A stretch of 64,000 bases of DNA, from the NCBI GenBank assembly GCA_963932145.1, contig OZ010611.1:57979292-58043291 (forward strand). Direction: 5' to 3'. This DNA is from Acanthosepion lycidas (lineage: Eukaryota; Mollusca; Cephalopoda; Sepiida; Sepiidae). Below are positions 50,550 to 62,600 of this stretch, piece by piece. Numbering within the stretch: position 1 is the stretch's first letter; each line of letters opens with the position of its first letter. The notes beneath the pieces were generated by a model. It saw only the letters and a list, made by a program, of their open reading frames with translations, ran no database searches and was not told the origin of the DNA. The translations under genes were made by a program, and so were the position numbers.

Positions 50550-52750
50550 CTTTTTCTTCTATATTTAACATTATGTAGAGGCAAGGCCCCCCTCTAAATC
50601 TGGATTGATATTATTTTTCATTCTAATTCATAGAAATGGAGTAGCGTGCAATGGTGTCGTCTCATACAACTGTGAGTTAGTAGAAAAATTTGTGGGCACA
50701 AAATGGGTGATCATTGACTTATTCTCTTCTGTTTGTGCCTTGTCTTTAGCTTTTTCTTCTATATTTAACATTATGTAGAGGCAAGGCCCCCCTCTAAATC
50801 TGGATTGAAATTATTTTTCATTCTAATTCATAGAAATGGAGTAGCGTGCAATGGTGTCGTCTCATACTACTGTGAGTTAGTAGAAAAATTTGTGGGCACA
50901 AAATGGGTGATCAGTGTCTTATTCTCTTCTGTTTGTGCCTTGTCTTTAGCTTTTTCTTCTATATTTAACATTATGTACAGGCAAGGCTACCCTCTAAATC
51001 TGGATTGAAATTATTTTTCATTCTAATTCATAGAAATGGAGTAGCGTGCAATGGTGTCGTCTCATACAACTGTGAGTTAGTAGAAAGAATTTGTGGGCAC
51101 AAAATGGGTGATCAGTGATTATTCTCTTCTGTTTGGGCCTTGTCTTTAGCTTTTTCTTCTATATTTAACATTATGTAGAGGCAAGGCCCCCCTCTAAATC
51201 TGGATTGAAATTATTTTTCATTCTAATTCATAGAAATGGAGTAGCGTGCAATGGTGTCGTCTCATACTACTGTGAGTTAGTAGAAAAATTTGTGGGCACA
51301 AAATGGGTGATCAGTGTCTTATTCTCTTCTGTTTGTGCCTTGTCTTTAGCTTTTTCTTCTATATTTAACATTATGTAGAGGCAAGGCCACCCTCTAAATC
51401 TGGATTGAAATTATTTTTCATTCTAATTCATAGAAATGGAGTAGCGTGCAATGGTGTCGTCTCATACAACTGTGAGTTAGTAGAAAAATTTGTGGGCACA
51501 AAATGGGTGATCATTGACTTATTCTCTTCTGCTTGTGCCTTGTCTTTAGCTTTTTCTTCTATATTTAACATTATGTAGAGGCAAGGCCCCCCTCTAAATC
51601 TGGATTGAAATTATTTTTCATTCTAATTCATAGAAATGGAGTAACGTGCAATGGTGTCTTCTCATACAACTGTCAGTTAGTAGAAAAATTTGTGGGCACA
51701 AAATGGGTGATCAGTGTCTTATTCTCTTCTGTTTGTGCCTTGTCTTTAGCTTTTTCTTCTATATTTAACATTATGTAGAGGCAAGGCCCCCCTCTAAATC
51801 AGGATTGAAATTATTTTTCATTCTAATTCATAGAAATGGAGTAACGTGCAATAGTGACGTCTCATACAATTGTGAATTAGTAGAAAAATTTGTGGGCACA
51901 AAATGGGTGATCAGTGTCTTATTCTCTTCTGTTTGTGCCTTGTCTTTAGCTTTTTCTTCTATATTTAACATTATGTAGAGGCAAGGCCCCCCTCTAAATC
52001 TGGATTGAAATTATTTTTCATTCTAATTCATAGAAATGGAGTAGCGTGCAATGGTGTCATCTCATACAACTGTGAGTTAGTAGAAAAATTTGTGGGCACA
52101 AAATGGGTGATCAGTGTCTTATTCTCTTCTGTTTGGGCCTTGTCTTTAGCTTTTTCTTCTATATTTAACATTATGTAGAGGCAAGGCCCCCCTCTAAATC
52201 TGGATTGAAATTATTTTTCATTCTAATTCATAGAAATGGAGTAGCGTGCAATGGTGTCATCACATACAACTGTGAGTTAGTAGAAAAATTTGTGGGCACA
52301 AAATGGGTGATCATTGACTTATTCTCTTCTGTTTGTGCCTTGTCTTTAGCTTTTTCTTCTATATTTAACATTATGTAGAGGCAAGGCCCCCCTCTAAATC
52401 TGGATTGAAATTATTTTTCATTCTAATTCATAGAAATGGAGTAGCGTGCAATGGTGTCGTCTCATACAACTATGAGTTAGTAGAAATATTTGTGGGCACA
52501 AAATGGGTGATCAGTGTCTTATTCTCTTCTGTTTGTGCCTTGCCTTTAGCTTTTTCTTCTATATTTAACATTATGTAGAGGCAAGGCCCCCCTCTAAATC
52601 TGGATTGAAATTATTTTTCATTCTAATTCATAGAAATGGAGTAACGTGCAATAGTGACGTCTCATACAATTGTGAGTTAGTAGAAAAATTTGTGGGCACA
52701 AAATGGGTGATCAGTGTCTTATTCTCTTCTGTTTGTGCCTTGTCTTTAGC
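50550..52750 (+). repeat. Family B 11-mer higher-order repeat, copy 2 (2,200 bp)
   Basis: Abuts copy 1 with the same marker order at offset 2,200. At the right end gattgaaatt (about 52,803) replaces the gattgatatt that begins the unit (50,603), so a third copy does not follow. One ordinary B monomer separates it from the 12-mer pair. Confidence 0.92.
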
Positions 52751-52984
52751 TTTTTCTTCTATATTTAACATTATGTAGAGGCAAGGCCCCCCTCTAAATC
52801 TGGATTGAAATTATTTTTCATTCTAATTCATAGAAATGGAGTAGCGTGCAATGGTGTCGTCTCATACAACTGTGAGTTAGTAGAAAAATTTGTGGGCACA
52901 AAATGGGTGATCAGTGTCTTATTCTCTTCTGTTTGTGCCTTGTCTTTAGCTTTTTCTTCTATATTTAACATTATGTAGAGGCAA

Positions 52985-55383
52985 GGCCACCCTCTAATTC
53001 TGGATTGAAATTATTTTTCATTCTAATTCATAGAAATGGAGTAGCATGCAATGGTGTCGTCTCATACAACTGTGAGTTAGTAGAAAGAAATTGTGGGCAC
53101 AAAATGGGTGATCAGTGATTATTCTCTTCTGTTTGGGCCTTGTCTTTAGCTTTTTCTTCTATATTTAACATTATGTAGAGGCAAGGCCCCCCTCTAAATC
53201 TGGATTGATATTATTTTTCATTCTAATTCATAGAAATGGAGTAGCGTGCAATGGTGTCGTCTCATACAACTGTGAGTTAGTAGAAAAATTTGTGGGCACA
53301 AAATGGGTGATCATTGACTTATTCTCTTCCGTTTGTGCCTTGTCTTTAGCTTTTTCTTCTATATTTAACATTATGTAGAGGCAAGGCCCCCCTCTAAATC
53401 TGGATTGATATTATTTTTCATTCTAATTCATAGAAATGGAGTAGTGTGCAATGGTGTCGTCTCATACAACTGTGAGTTAGTAGAAAAATTTGTGGGCACA
53501 AAATGGGTGATCAGTGTCTTACTCTCTTCTGTTTGTGCCTTGTCTTTAGCTTTTTCTTCTATATTTAACATTATGTACAGGCAAGGCTACCCTCTAAATC
53601 TGGATTGAAATTATTTTTCATTCTAATTCATAGAAATGGAGTAGCGTGCAATGGTGTCGTCTCATACAACTGTGAGTTAGTAGAAAGAATTTGTGGGCAC
53701 AAAATGGGTGATCAGTGATTATTCTCTTCTGTTTGGGCCTTGTCTTTAGCTTTTTCTTCTATATTTAACATTATGTGCGGGGCAGGTCCCCTCTAAATCT
53801 GAATTGAAATTATTTTTCATTCTAATTCATAGAAATGGAGTAGCGTGCAACGGTGTCATCTCATACCACTGTGAGTTAGTAGAATAATTTGCGGGCACAA
53901 AATGGGTGATCAGTGTCTTATTCTCTTCTGTTTGTGCCTTGTCTTTAGCTTTTTCTTCTATATTTAACATTATGTAGAGGCAAGGCCCCACTCTAAATCT
54001 GGATTGAAATTATTTTTCATTCTAATTCATAGAAATGGAGTAGCGTGCAATGGTGTCGTCTCATACAACTGTGAGTTAGTAGAAAAATTTGTGGGCACAA
54101 AATGGGTGATCAGTGTCTTATTCTCTTCTGTTTGTGCCTTGTCTTTAGCTTTTTCTTCTATATTTAACATTATGTAGAGGCAAGGCCACCCTCTAATTCT
54201 GGATTGAAATTATTTTTCATTCTAATTCATAGAAATGGAGTAGCGTGCAATGGTGTCGTCTCATACAACTGTGAGTTAGTAGAAAGAATTTGTGGGCAAA
54301 AAATGGGTGATCAGTGATTATTCTCTTCTGTTTGGGCCTTGTCTTTAGCTTTTTCTTCTATATTTAACATTATGTGCGGGGCAGGTCCCCTCTAAATCTG
54401 AATTGAAATTATTTTTCATTCTAATTCATAGAAATGGAGTAGCGTGCAATGGTGTCGTCTCATACAACTGTGAGTTAGTAGAAAGAATTTGTGGGCACAA
54501 AATGGGTGATCAGTGATTATTCTCTTCTGTTTGGGCCTTGTCTTTAGCTTTTTCTTGTATATTTAACATTATGTAGAGGCAAGGCCCCCCTCTAAATCTG
54601 GATTGATATTATTTTTCATTCTAATTCATAGAAATGGAGTTGCGTGCAATGGTGTCGTCTCATACAACTGTGAGTTAGTAGAAAAATTTGTGGGCACAAA
54701 ATGGGTGATCATTGACTTATTCTCTTCCGTTTGTGCCTTGTCTTTAGCTTTTTCTTTTATATTTAACATTATGTAGAGGCAAGGCCCCCCTCTAAATCTG
54801 GATTGATATTATTTTTCATTCTAATTCATAGAAATGGAGTAGTGTGCAATGGTGTCGTCTCATACAACTGTGAGTTAGTAGAAAAATTTGTGGGCACAAA
54901 ATGGGTGATCAGTGTCTCATTCTCTTCTGTTTGTGCCTTGTCTTTAGCTTTTTCTTCTATATTTAACATTATGTAGAGGCAAGGCCCCCCTCTAAATCTG
55001 GATTGAAATTATTTTTCATTCTAATTCATAGAAATGGAGTAGCGTGCAATGGTGTCGTCTCATACTACTGTGAGTTAGTAGAAAAATTTGTGGGCACAAA
55101 ATGGGTGATCAGTGTCTTATTCTCTTCTGTTTGTGCCTTGTCTTTAGCTTTTTCTTCTATATTTAACATTATGTAGAGGCAAGGCCCCCCTCTAAATCAG
55201 GATTGAAATTATTTTTCATTCTAATTCATAGAAATGGAGTAACGTGCAATAGTGACGTCTCATACAATTGTGAATTAGTAGAAAAATTTGTGGGCACAAA
55301 ATGGGTGATCAGTGTCTTATTCTCTTCTGTTCGTGCCTTGTCTTTAGCTTTTTCTTCTATATTTAACATTATGTAGAGGCAAG
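52985..55383 (+). repeat. Family B 12-mer higher-order repeat, copy 1 (2,398 bp)
   Basis: Twelve monomers matched at offset 2,398 by ccctctaattc, agcatgc, gaaagaaattg, tcttccgtttg, agtgtgcaatgg, cttactctc, ggctaccctct, gtgcggggcagg (53,775 and 54,374), caacggtgtcatc, cataccactg, tttgcgggcac, ggccccactct, ggagttgcg and tgttcgtgcc. The unit is 2 bp short of 2,400 because each gtgcggggcagg monomer is 199 bp. Confidence 0.92.
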
Positions 55384-57780
55384 GCCACCCTCTAATTCTG
55401 GATTGAAATTATTTTTCATTCTAATTCATAGAAATGGAGTAGCATGCAATGGTGTCGTCTCATACAACTGTGAGTTAGTAGAAAGAAATTGTGGGCACAA
55501 AATGGGTGATCAGTGATTATTCTCTTCTGTTTGGGCCTTGTCTTTAGCTTTTTCTTCTATATTTAACATTATGTAGAGGCAAGGCCCCCCTCTAAATCTG
55601 GATTGATATTATTTTTCATTCTAATTCATAGAAATGGAGTAGCGTGCAATGGTGTCGTCTCATACAACTGTGAGTTAGTAGAAAAATTTGTGGGCACAAA
55701 ATGGGTGATCATTGACTTATTCTCTTCCGTTTGTGCCTTGTCTTTAGCTTTTTTTTCTATATTTAACATTATGTAGAGGCAAGGCCCCCCTCTAAATCTG
55801 GATTGATATTATTTTTCATTCTAATTCATAGAAATGGAGTAGTGTGCAATGGTGTCGTCTCATACAACTGTGAGTTAGTAGAAAAATTTGTGGGCACAAA
55901 ATGGGTGATCAGTGTCTTACTCTCTTCTGTTTGTGCCTTGTCTTTAGCTTTTTCTTCTATATTTAACATTATGTACAGGCAAGGCTACCCTCTAAATCTG
56001 GATTGAAATTATTTTTCATTCTAATTCATAGAAATGGAGTAGCGTGCAATGGTGTCGTCTCATACAACTGTGAGTTAGTAGAAAGAATTTGTGGGCACAA
56101 AATGGGTGATCAGTGATTATTCTCTTCTGTTTGGGCCTTGTCTTTAGCTTTTTCTTCTATATTTAACATTATGTGCGGGGCAGGTCCCCTCTAAATCTGA
56201 ATTGAAATTATTTTTCATTCTAATTCATAGAAATGGAGTAGCGTGCAACGGTGTCATCTCATACCACTGTGAGTTAGTAGAATAATTTGCGGGCACAAAA
56301 TGGGTGATCAGTGTCTTATTCTCTTCTGTTTGTGCCTTGTCTTTAGCTTTTTCTTCTATATTTAACATTATGTAGAGGCAAGGCCCCACTCTAAATCTGG
56401 ATTGAAATTATTTTTCATTCTAATTCATAGAAATGGAGTAGCGTGCAATGGTGTCGTCTCATACAACTGTGAGTTAGTAGAAAAATTTGTGGGCACAAAA
56501 TGGGTGATCAGTGTCTTATTCTCTTCTGTTTGTGCCTTGTCTTTAGCTTTTTCTTCTATATTTAACATTATGTAGAGGCAAGGCCACCCTCTAATTCTGG
56601 ATTGAAATTATTTTTCATTCTAATTCATAGAAATGGAGTAGCGTGCAATGGTGTCGTCTCATACAACTGTGAGTTAGTAGAAAGAATTTGTGGGCAAAAA
56701 ATGGGTGATCAGTGATTATTCTCTTCTGTTTGGGCCTTGTCTTTAGCTTTTTCTTCTATATTTAACATTATGTGCGGGGCAGGTCACCTCTAAATCTGAA
56801 TTGAAATTATTTTTCATTCTAATTCATAGAAATGGAGTAGCGTGCAATGGTGTCGTCTCATACAACTGTGAGTTAGTAGAAAGAATTTGTGGGCACAAAA
56901 TGGGTGATCAGTGATTATTCTCTTCTGTTTGGGCCTTGTCTTTAGCTTTTTCTTCTATATTTAACATTATGTAGAGGCAAGGCCCCCCTCTAAATCTGGA
57001 TTGATATTATTTTTCATTCTAATTCATAGAAATGGAGTTGCGTGCAATGGTGTCGTCTCATACAACTGTGAGTTAGTAGAAAAATTTGTGGGCACAAAAT
57101 GGGTGATCATTGACTTATTCTCTTCCGTTTGTGCCTTGTCTTTAGCTTTTTCTTTTATATTTAACATTATGTAGAGGCAAGGCCCCCCTCTAAATCTGGA
57201 TTGATATTATTTTTCATTCTAATTCATAGAAATGGAGTAGTGTGCAATGGTGTCGTCTCATACAACTGTGAGTTAGTAGAAAAATTTGTGGGCACAAAAT
57301 GGGTGATCAGTGTCTCATTCTCTTCTGTTTGTGCCTTGTCTTTAGCTTTTTCTTCTATATTTAACATTATGTAGAGGCAAGGCCCCCCTCTAAATCTGGA
57401 TTGAAATTATTTTTCATTCTAATTCATAGAAATGGAGTAGCGTGCAATGGTGTCGTCTCATACTACTGTGAGTTAGTAGAAAAATTTGTGGGCACAAAAT
57501 GGGTGATCAGTGTCTTATTCTCTTCTGTTTGTGCCTTGTCTTTAGCTTTTTCTTCTATATTTAACATTATGTAGAGGCAAGGCCCCCCTCTAAATCAGGA
57601 TTGAAATTATTTTTCATTCTAATTCATAGAAATGGAGTAACGTGCAATAGTGACGTCTCATACAATTGTGAATTAGTAGAAAAATTTGTGGGCACAAAAT
57701 GGGTGATCAGTGTCTTATTCTCTTCTGTTCGTGCCTTGTCTTTAGCTTTTTCTTCTATATTTAACATTATGTAGAGGCAA
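55384..57780 (+). repeat. Family B 12-mer higher-order repeat, copy 2 (2,398 bp)
   Basis: Directly abuts copy 1. About three differences were noted: tttttttctat against tttttcttctat near 55,748, ggtcacctct against ggtcccctct near 56,782, and ttcttctat against ttcttgtat near 56,950. The unit ends where ggcccccctct (about 57,781) replaces the ggccaccctct that begins each copy. Confidence 0.92.
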
Positions 57781-59400
57781 GGCCCCCCTCTAAATCTGGA
57801 TTGAAATTATTTTTCATTCTAATTCATAGAAATGGAGTAGCGTGCAATGGTGTCATCTCATACAACTGTGAGTTAGTAGAAAAATTTGTGGGCACAAAAT
57901 GGGTGATCAGTGTCTTATTCTCTTCTGTTTGGGCCTTGTCTTTACCTTTTTCTTCTATATTTAACATTATGTAGAGGCAAGGCCCCCCTCTAAATCTGGA
58001 TTGAAATTATTTTTCATTCTAATTCATAGAAACGGAGTAACGTGCAATGTTGTCTTCTCATACAACTGTCAGTTAGTAGAAAAATTTGTGGGCACAAAAT
58101 GGGTGATCAGTGTCTTATTCTCTTCTGTTTGTGCCTTGCCTTTAGCTTTTTCTTCTATATTTAACATTATGTAGAGGCAAGGCCCCCCTCTAAATCTGGA
58201 TTGAAATTATTTTTCATTCTAATTCATAGAAATGGAGTAACGTGCAATAGTTACGTCTCATACAATTGTGAGTTAGTAGAAAAATTTGTGGGCACAAAAT
58301 GGGTGATCAGTGTCTTATTCTCTTCTGTTTGTGCCTTGTCTTTAGCTTTTTCTTCTATATTTAACATTATGTAGAGGCAAGGCCCCCCTCTAAATCTGGA
58401 TTGAAATTATTTTTCATTCTAATTCATAGAAATGGAGTAGCGTGCAATGGTGTCGTCTCATACAACTGTGAGTTAGTAGAAAAATTTGTGGGCACAAAAT
58501 GGGTGATCAGTGTCTTATTCTCTTCTGTTTGTGCCTCGTCTTTAGCTTTTTCTTCTATATTTAACATTATGTAGAGGCAAGGCCACCCTCTAATTCTGGA
58601 TTGAAATTATTTTTCATTCTAATTCATAGAAATGGAGTAGCGTGCAATGGTGTCGTCTCATACAACTGTGAGTTAGTAGAAAGAATTTGTGGGCAGAAAA
58701 TGGGTGATCAGTGATTATTCTCTTCTGTTTGGGCCTTGTCTTTAGCTTTTTCTTCTATATTTAACATTATGTGCAGGGCAGGTCCCCTCTAAATCTGAAT
58801 TGAAATTATTTTTCATTCTAATTCATAGAAATGGAGTAGCGTGCAATGGTGTCGTCTCATACAACTGTGAGTTAGTAGAAAGAATTTGTGGGCACAAAAT
58901 GGGTGATCAGTGATTATTCTCTTCTGTTTGGGCCTTGTCTTTAGCTTTTTCTTCTATATTTAACATTATGTAGAGGCAAGGCCCCCCTCTAAATCTGGAT
59001 TGATATTATTTTTCATTCTAATTCATAGAAATGGAGTAGCGTGCAATGGTGTCGTCTCATACAACTGTGAGTTAGTAGAAAAATTTGTGGGCACAAAATG
59101 GGTGATCATTGACTTATTCTCTTCCGTTTGTGCCTTGTCTTTAGCTTTTTCTTCTATATTTAACATTATGTAGAGGCAAGGCCCCCCTCTAAATCTGGAT
59201 TGATATTATTTTTCATTCTAATTCATAGAAATGGAGTAGTGTGCAATGGTGTCGTCTCATACAACTGTGAGTTAGTAGAAAAATTTTTGGGCACAAAATG
59301 GGTGATCAGTGTCTTATTGTCTTCTGTTTGTGCCTTGTCTTTAGCTTTTTCTTCTATATTTAACATTATGTAGAGGCAAGGCCCCCCTCTAAATCTGGAT
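57781..59400 (+). repeat. Distant copy of the 47.2-48.8 kb block
   Basis: The order gaaacggagtaac, tgccttgcc, atagttacg, ccctctaattc, gaaagaattt, gtgcagggcagg (58,771) and gattgatatt reproduces the block at 47.3-48.6 kb, where gtgcagggcagg is at 48,176. The offset is 10,595 bp, about 53 monomers. The intervening sequence holds the 11-mer and 12-mer pairs, which therefore probably expanded after this duplication. Confidence 0.8.
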
Positions 59401-62400
59401 TGAAATTATTTTTCATTCTAATTCATAGAAATGGAGTAGCGTGCAATGGTGTCGTCTCATACAACTGTGAGTTAGTAGAAAAATTTGTGGGCACAAAATG
59501 GGTGATCAGTGTCTTATTCTCTTCTGTTAGTGCCTTGTCTTTAACCTTTTCTTCTATATTTAACATTATGTAGATGCAAGGCCCCCCTCTAAATCTGGAT
59601 AGAAATTATTTTTCATTCTAATTCATAGAAATGGAGTAGCGTGCAATGGTGTTGTCTCATACAACTGTGAGTTAGTAGAAAAATTTGTGGGCACAAAATG
59701 TTTGATCAGATTCTTATTCTCTTCCGTTTGTGCCTTGTCTTTAGCTTTTTCTTCTATATTTAACATTATGTAGAGGCAAGGCCCCTTTCTAAATCTGGAT
59801 TGAAATTATTTTTCATTCTAATTCATAGAAATGGAGTAGCGTGCAATGGTGTCGTCTCATACAACTGTGAGTTAGTAGAAAAATTTGTGGGCAAAAATTG
59901 GGTGATCAGTGTCTTATTCTCTTCTGTTTGTGCCTTGTCTTTAGCTTTTTCTTCTATATTTAACATTATGTAGAGGCAAGGCACCCCTCTAAATCTGGAT
60001 TGAAATTATTTTTCATTCTAATTCATAGAAATGGAGTAGCGTGCAATGGTGTCGTCACATACAACTGTGAGTTAGTAGAAAAATCTGTGGGCACAAAATG
60101 GGTGATCAGTGACTTATTCTCTGCTGTTTGTGCCTTGTCTTTACCTTTTTCTTCTATATTTAACATTATGTAGAGGCAAGGCCCCCCTCTAAATCTGGAT
60201 TGAAATTATTTTTCATTCTAATTCATAGAAATGGAGTAGCGTGCAATGGTGTCGTCTCATACAACTAAGAGGTAGTAGAAAAATTTGTGGGCACAAAATG
60301 GGTGATCAGTGTTGTTTTCTCCTCTGTTTGTGCCTTGTCTTTAGCTTTTTCTTCTATATTTAACATTATGTAGAGGCAAGGCCCCCCTCTAAATCTGGAT
60401 TGAAATTATTTTTCATTCTAATTCATAGAAATGGAGTAGCGTGCAATGGTGTCGTCTCATACAACTGTGAGTTAGTAGAATAATTTGCGGGCACAAAATG
60501 GGTGATCAGTGAATTATTCTCTTCTGTTTGTGCCTTGTCTTTACCTTTTTCTTCTATATTTAAGATTATGTAGAGGCAAGGCCCCTCTCTAAATCTGGAT
60601 AGAAATTATTTTTCATTCTAATTCATAGAAATGGAGTAGCGTGCAATGGTGTCGTCTCATACAACTGTGAGTTAGTAGAAAACTTTGTGGGCACAAAATG
60701 TTTGATCAGATTCTTATTCTCTTCTGTTTGTGCCTTGTCTTTAGCTTTTTCTTCTATATTTAACATTATGTAGAGGTAAGGCCCCTTTCTAAATCTGGAT
60801 TGAAATTATTTTTCATTCTAATTCATAGAAATGGAGTAGCGTGCAATGGTGTCGTCTCATACAACTGTGAGTTAGTAGAAAAATTTGTGGACACAAATTG
60901 GGTGATCAGTGTCTTATTCTCTTCTGTTTGTGCCTTGTCTTAAGCTTTTTCTTCTATATTTAACATTATGTAGAGGCAAGGCACCCCTCTAAATCTGGAT
61001 TGAAATTATTTTTCATTCTAATTCATAGAAATGGAGTAGCGTGCAATGGTGTCGTCTCATACAACTGTGAGTTAGTAGACAAATTTGTGGGCACAAAATG
61101 GGTGATCAGTGTTGTTTTCTCCTCTGTTTGTGCCTTGTCTTTAGCTTTTTCTAGTATATTTAAGATTATGTAGAGGCAAGGCCCCCCTCTAAATCTGGAT
61201 TGAAATTATTTTTCATTCTAATTCATAGAAATGGAGTAGCGTGCAATGGTGTCGTCTCATACAACTGTGAGTTAGTAGAATAATTTGCGGGCACAAAATG
61301 GGTGATCAGTGAATTATTCTCTTCTGTTTGTGCCTTGTCTTTACCTTTTTCTTCTATATTTAAGATTATGTAGAGGCAAGGCCCCTCTCTAAATCTGGAT
61401 AGAAATTATTTTTCATTCTAATTCATAGAAATGGAGTAGCGTGCAATGGTGTCGTCTCATACAACTGTGAGTTAGTAGAAAAATTTGTGGGCACAAAATG
61501 TTTGATCAGATCCTTATTCTCTTCTGTTTGTGCCTTGTCTTTAGCTTTTTCTTCTATATTTAACATTATGTAGAGGCAAGGCCCCTTTCTAAATCTGGAT
61601 TGAAATTATTTTTCATTCTAATTCATAGAAATGGAGTAGCGTGCAATGGTGTCGTCTCATACAACTGTGAGTTAGTAGAAAAATTTGTGGGCACAAATTG
61701 GGTGATCAGTGTCTTATGCTCTTCTGTTTGTGCTTGTCTTTAGCTTTTTCTTCTATATTTAACATTATGTAGAGGCAAGGCACCCCTCTAAATCTGGATT
61801 GAAATTATTTTTCATTCTAATTCATAGAAATGGAGTAGCGTGCAATGGTGTCGTCTCATACAACTGTGAGTTAGTAGAAATATCTGTGGGCACAAAATGG
61901 GTGATCAGTGACTTATTCTCTGCTGTTTGTGCCTTGTCTTTACCTTTTTCTTCTATATTTAACATTATGTAGAGGCAAGGCCCCCCTCTAAATCTGGATT
62001 GAAATTATTTTTCATTCTAATTCATAGAAATGGAGTCGCGTGCAATGCTTTCGTCTCATACAACTGTGAGGTAGTAGAAAAATTTGTGGGCACAAAATGG
62101 GTGATCATTGACTTATTCTCTTCTGTTTGTGCCTTGTCTTTAGCTTTTTCTTCTATATTTAACATTATGTAGAGGCTAGGCCCACCTCTAAATCTGGATT
62201 GAAATTATTTTTCATTCTAATTCATAGAAATGGAGTAGCGTGCAATGGTGTCGTCTCATACAACTGTGAGTTAGTAGACAAATTTGTGGGCACAAAATGG
62301 GTGATCAGTGTTGTTTTCTCTTCTGTTTGTGCCTTGTCTTTTGCTTTTTCTTCTATATTTAAGATTATGTAGAGGCAAGACCCACCTCTAAATCTGGATT

Positions 62401-62600
62401 GAAATTATTTTTCATTCTAATTCATAGAAATGGAGTAGCGTGCAACGGTGTCATCTCATACAACTGTGAGTTAGTAGAATAATTTGCGGGCACAAAATGG
62501 GTGATCAGTGATTTATTCTCTTCTGTTAGTGCCTTGTCTTTAGCTTTTTCTTCTATATTTAACATTATGTAGAGGCAAGGCCCCCCTCTAAATCTGGATT
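59401..62600 (+). repeat. Family B 4-mer/5-mer higher-order zone (800/1,000 bp)
   Basis: Markers recur at 800 or 1,000 bp. Aaatgtttgatcaga lies at 59,697, 60,697 and 61,497; ggatagaaatt at about 59,598, 60,597 and 61,397; cagtgttgttttctcc at about 60,307 and 61,107; taatttgcgggcac at 60,481 and 61,281; and ctctgctgtttg at about 60,120 and 61,919. Units vary in monomer number, so the period is not fixed. Confidence 0.85.

Noticed and set aside
62165-62190. A-type ggctagg inside family B as evidence for a second family junction
   Set aside because: Only one diagnostic base is A-type here; the next site reads aatctggattg and acaactgtg, so a point change is enough. The same applies to acaacagtgag near 36,055.
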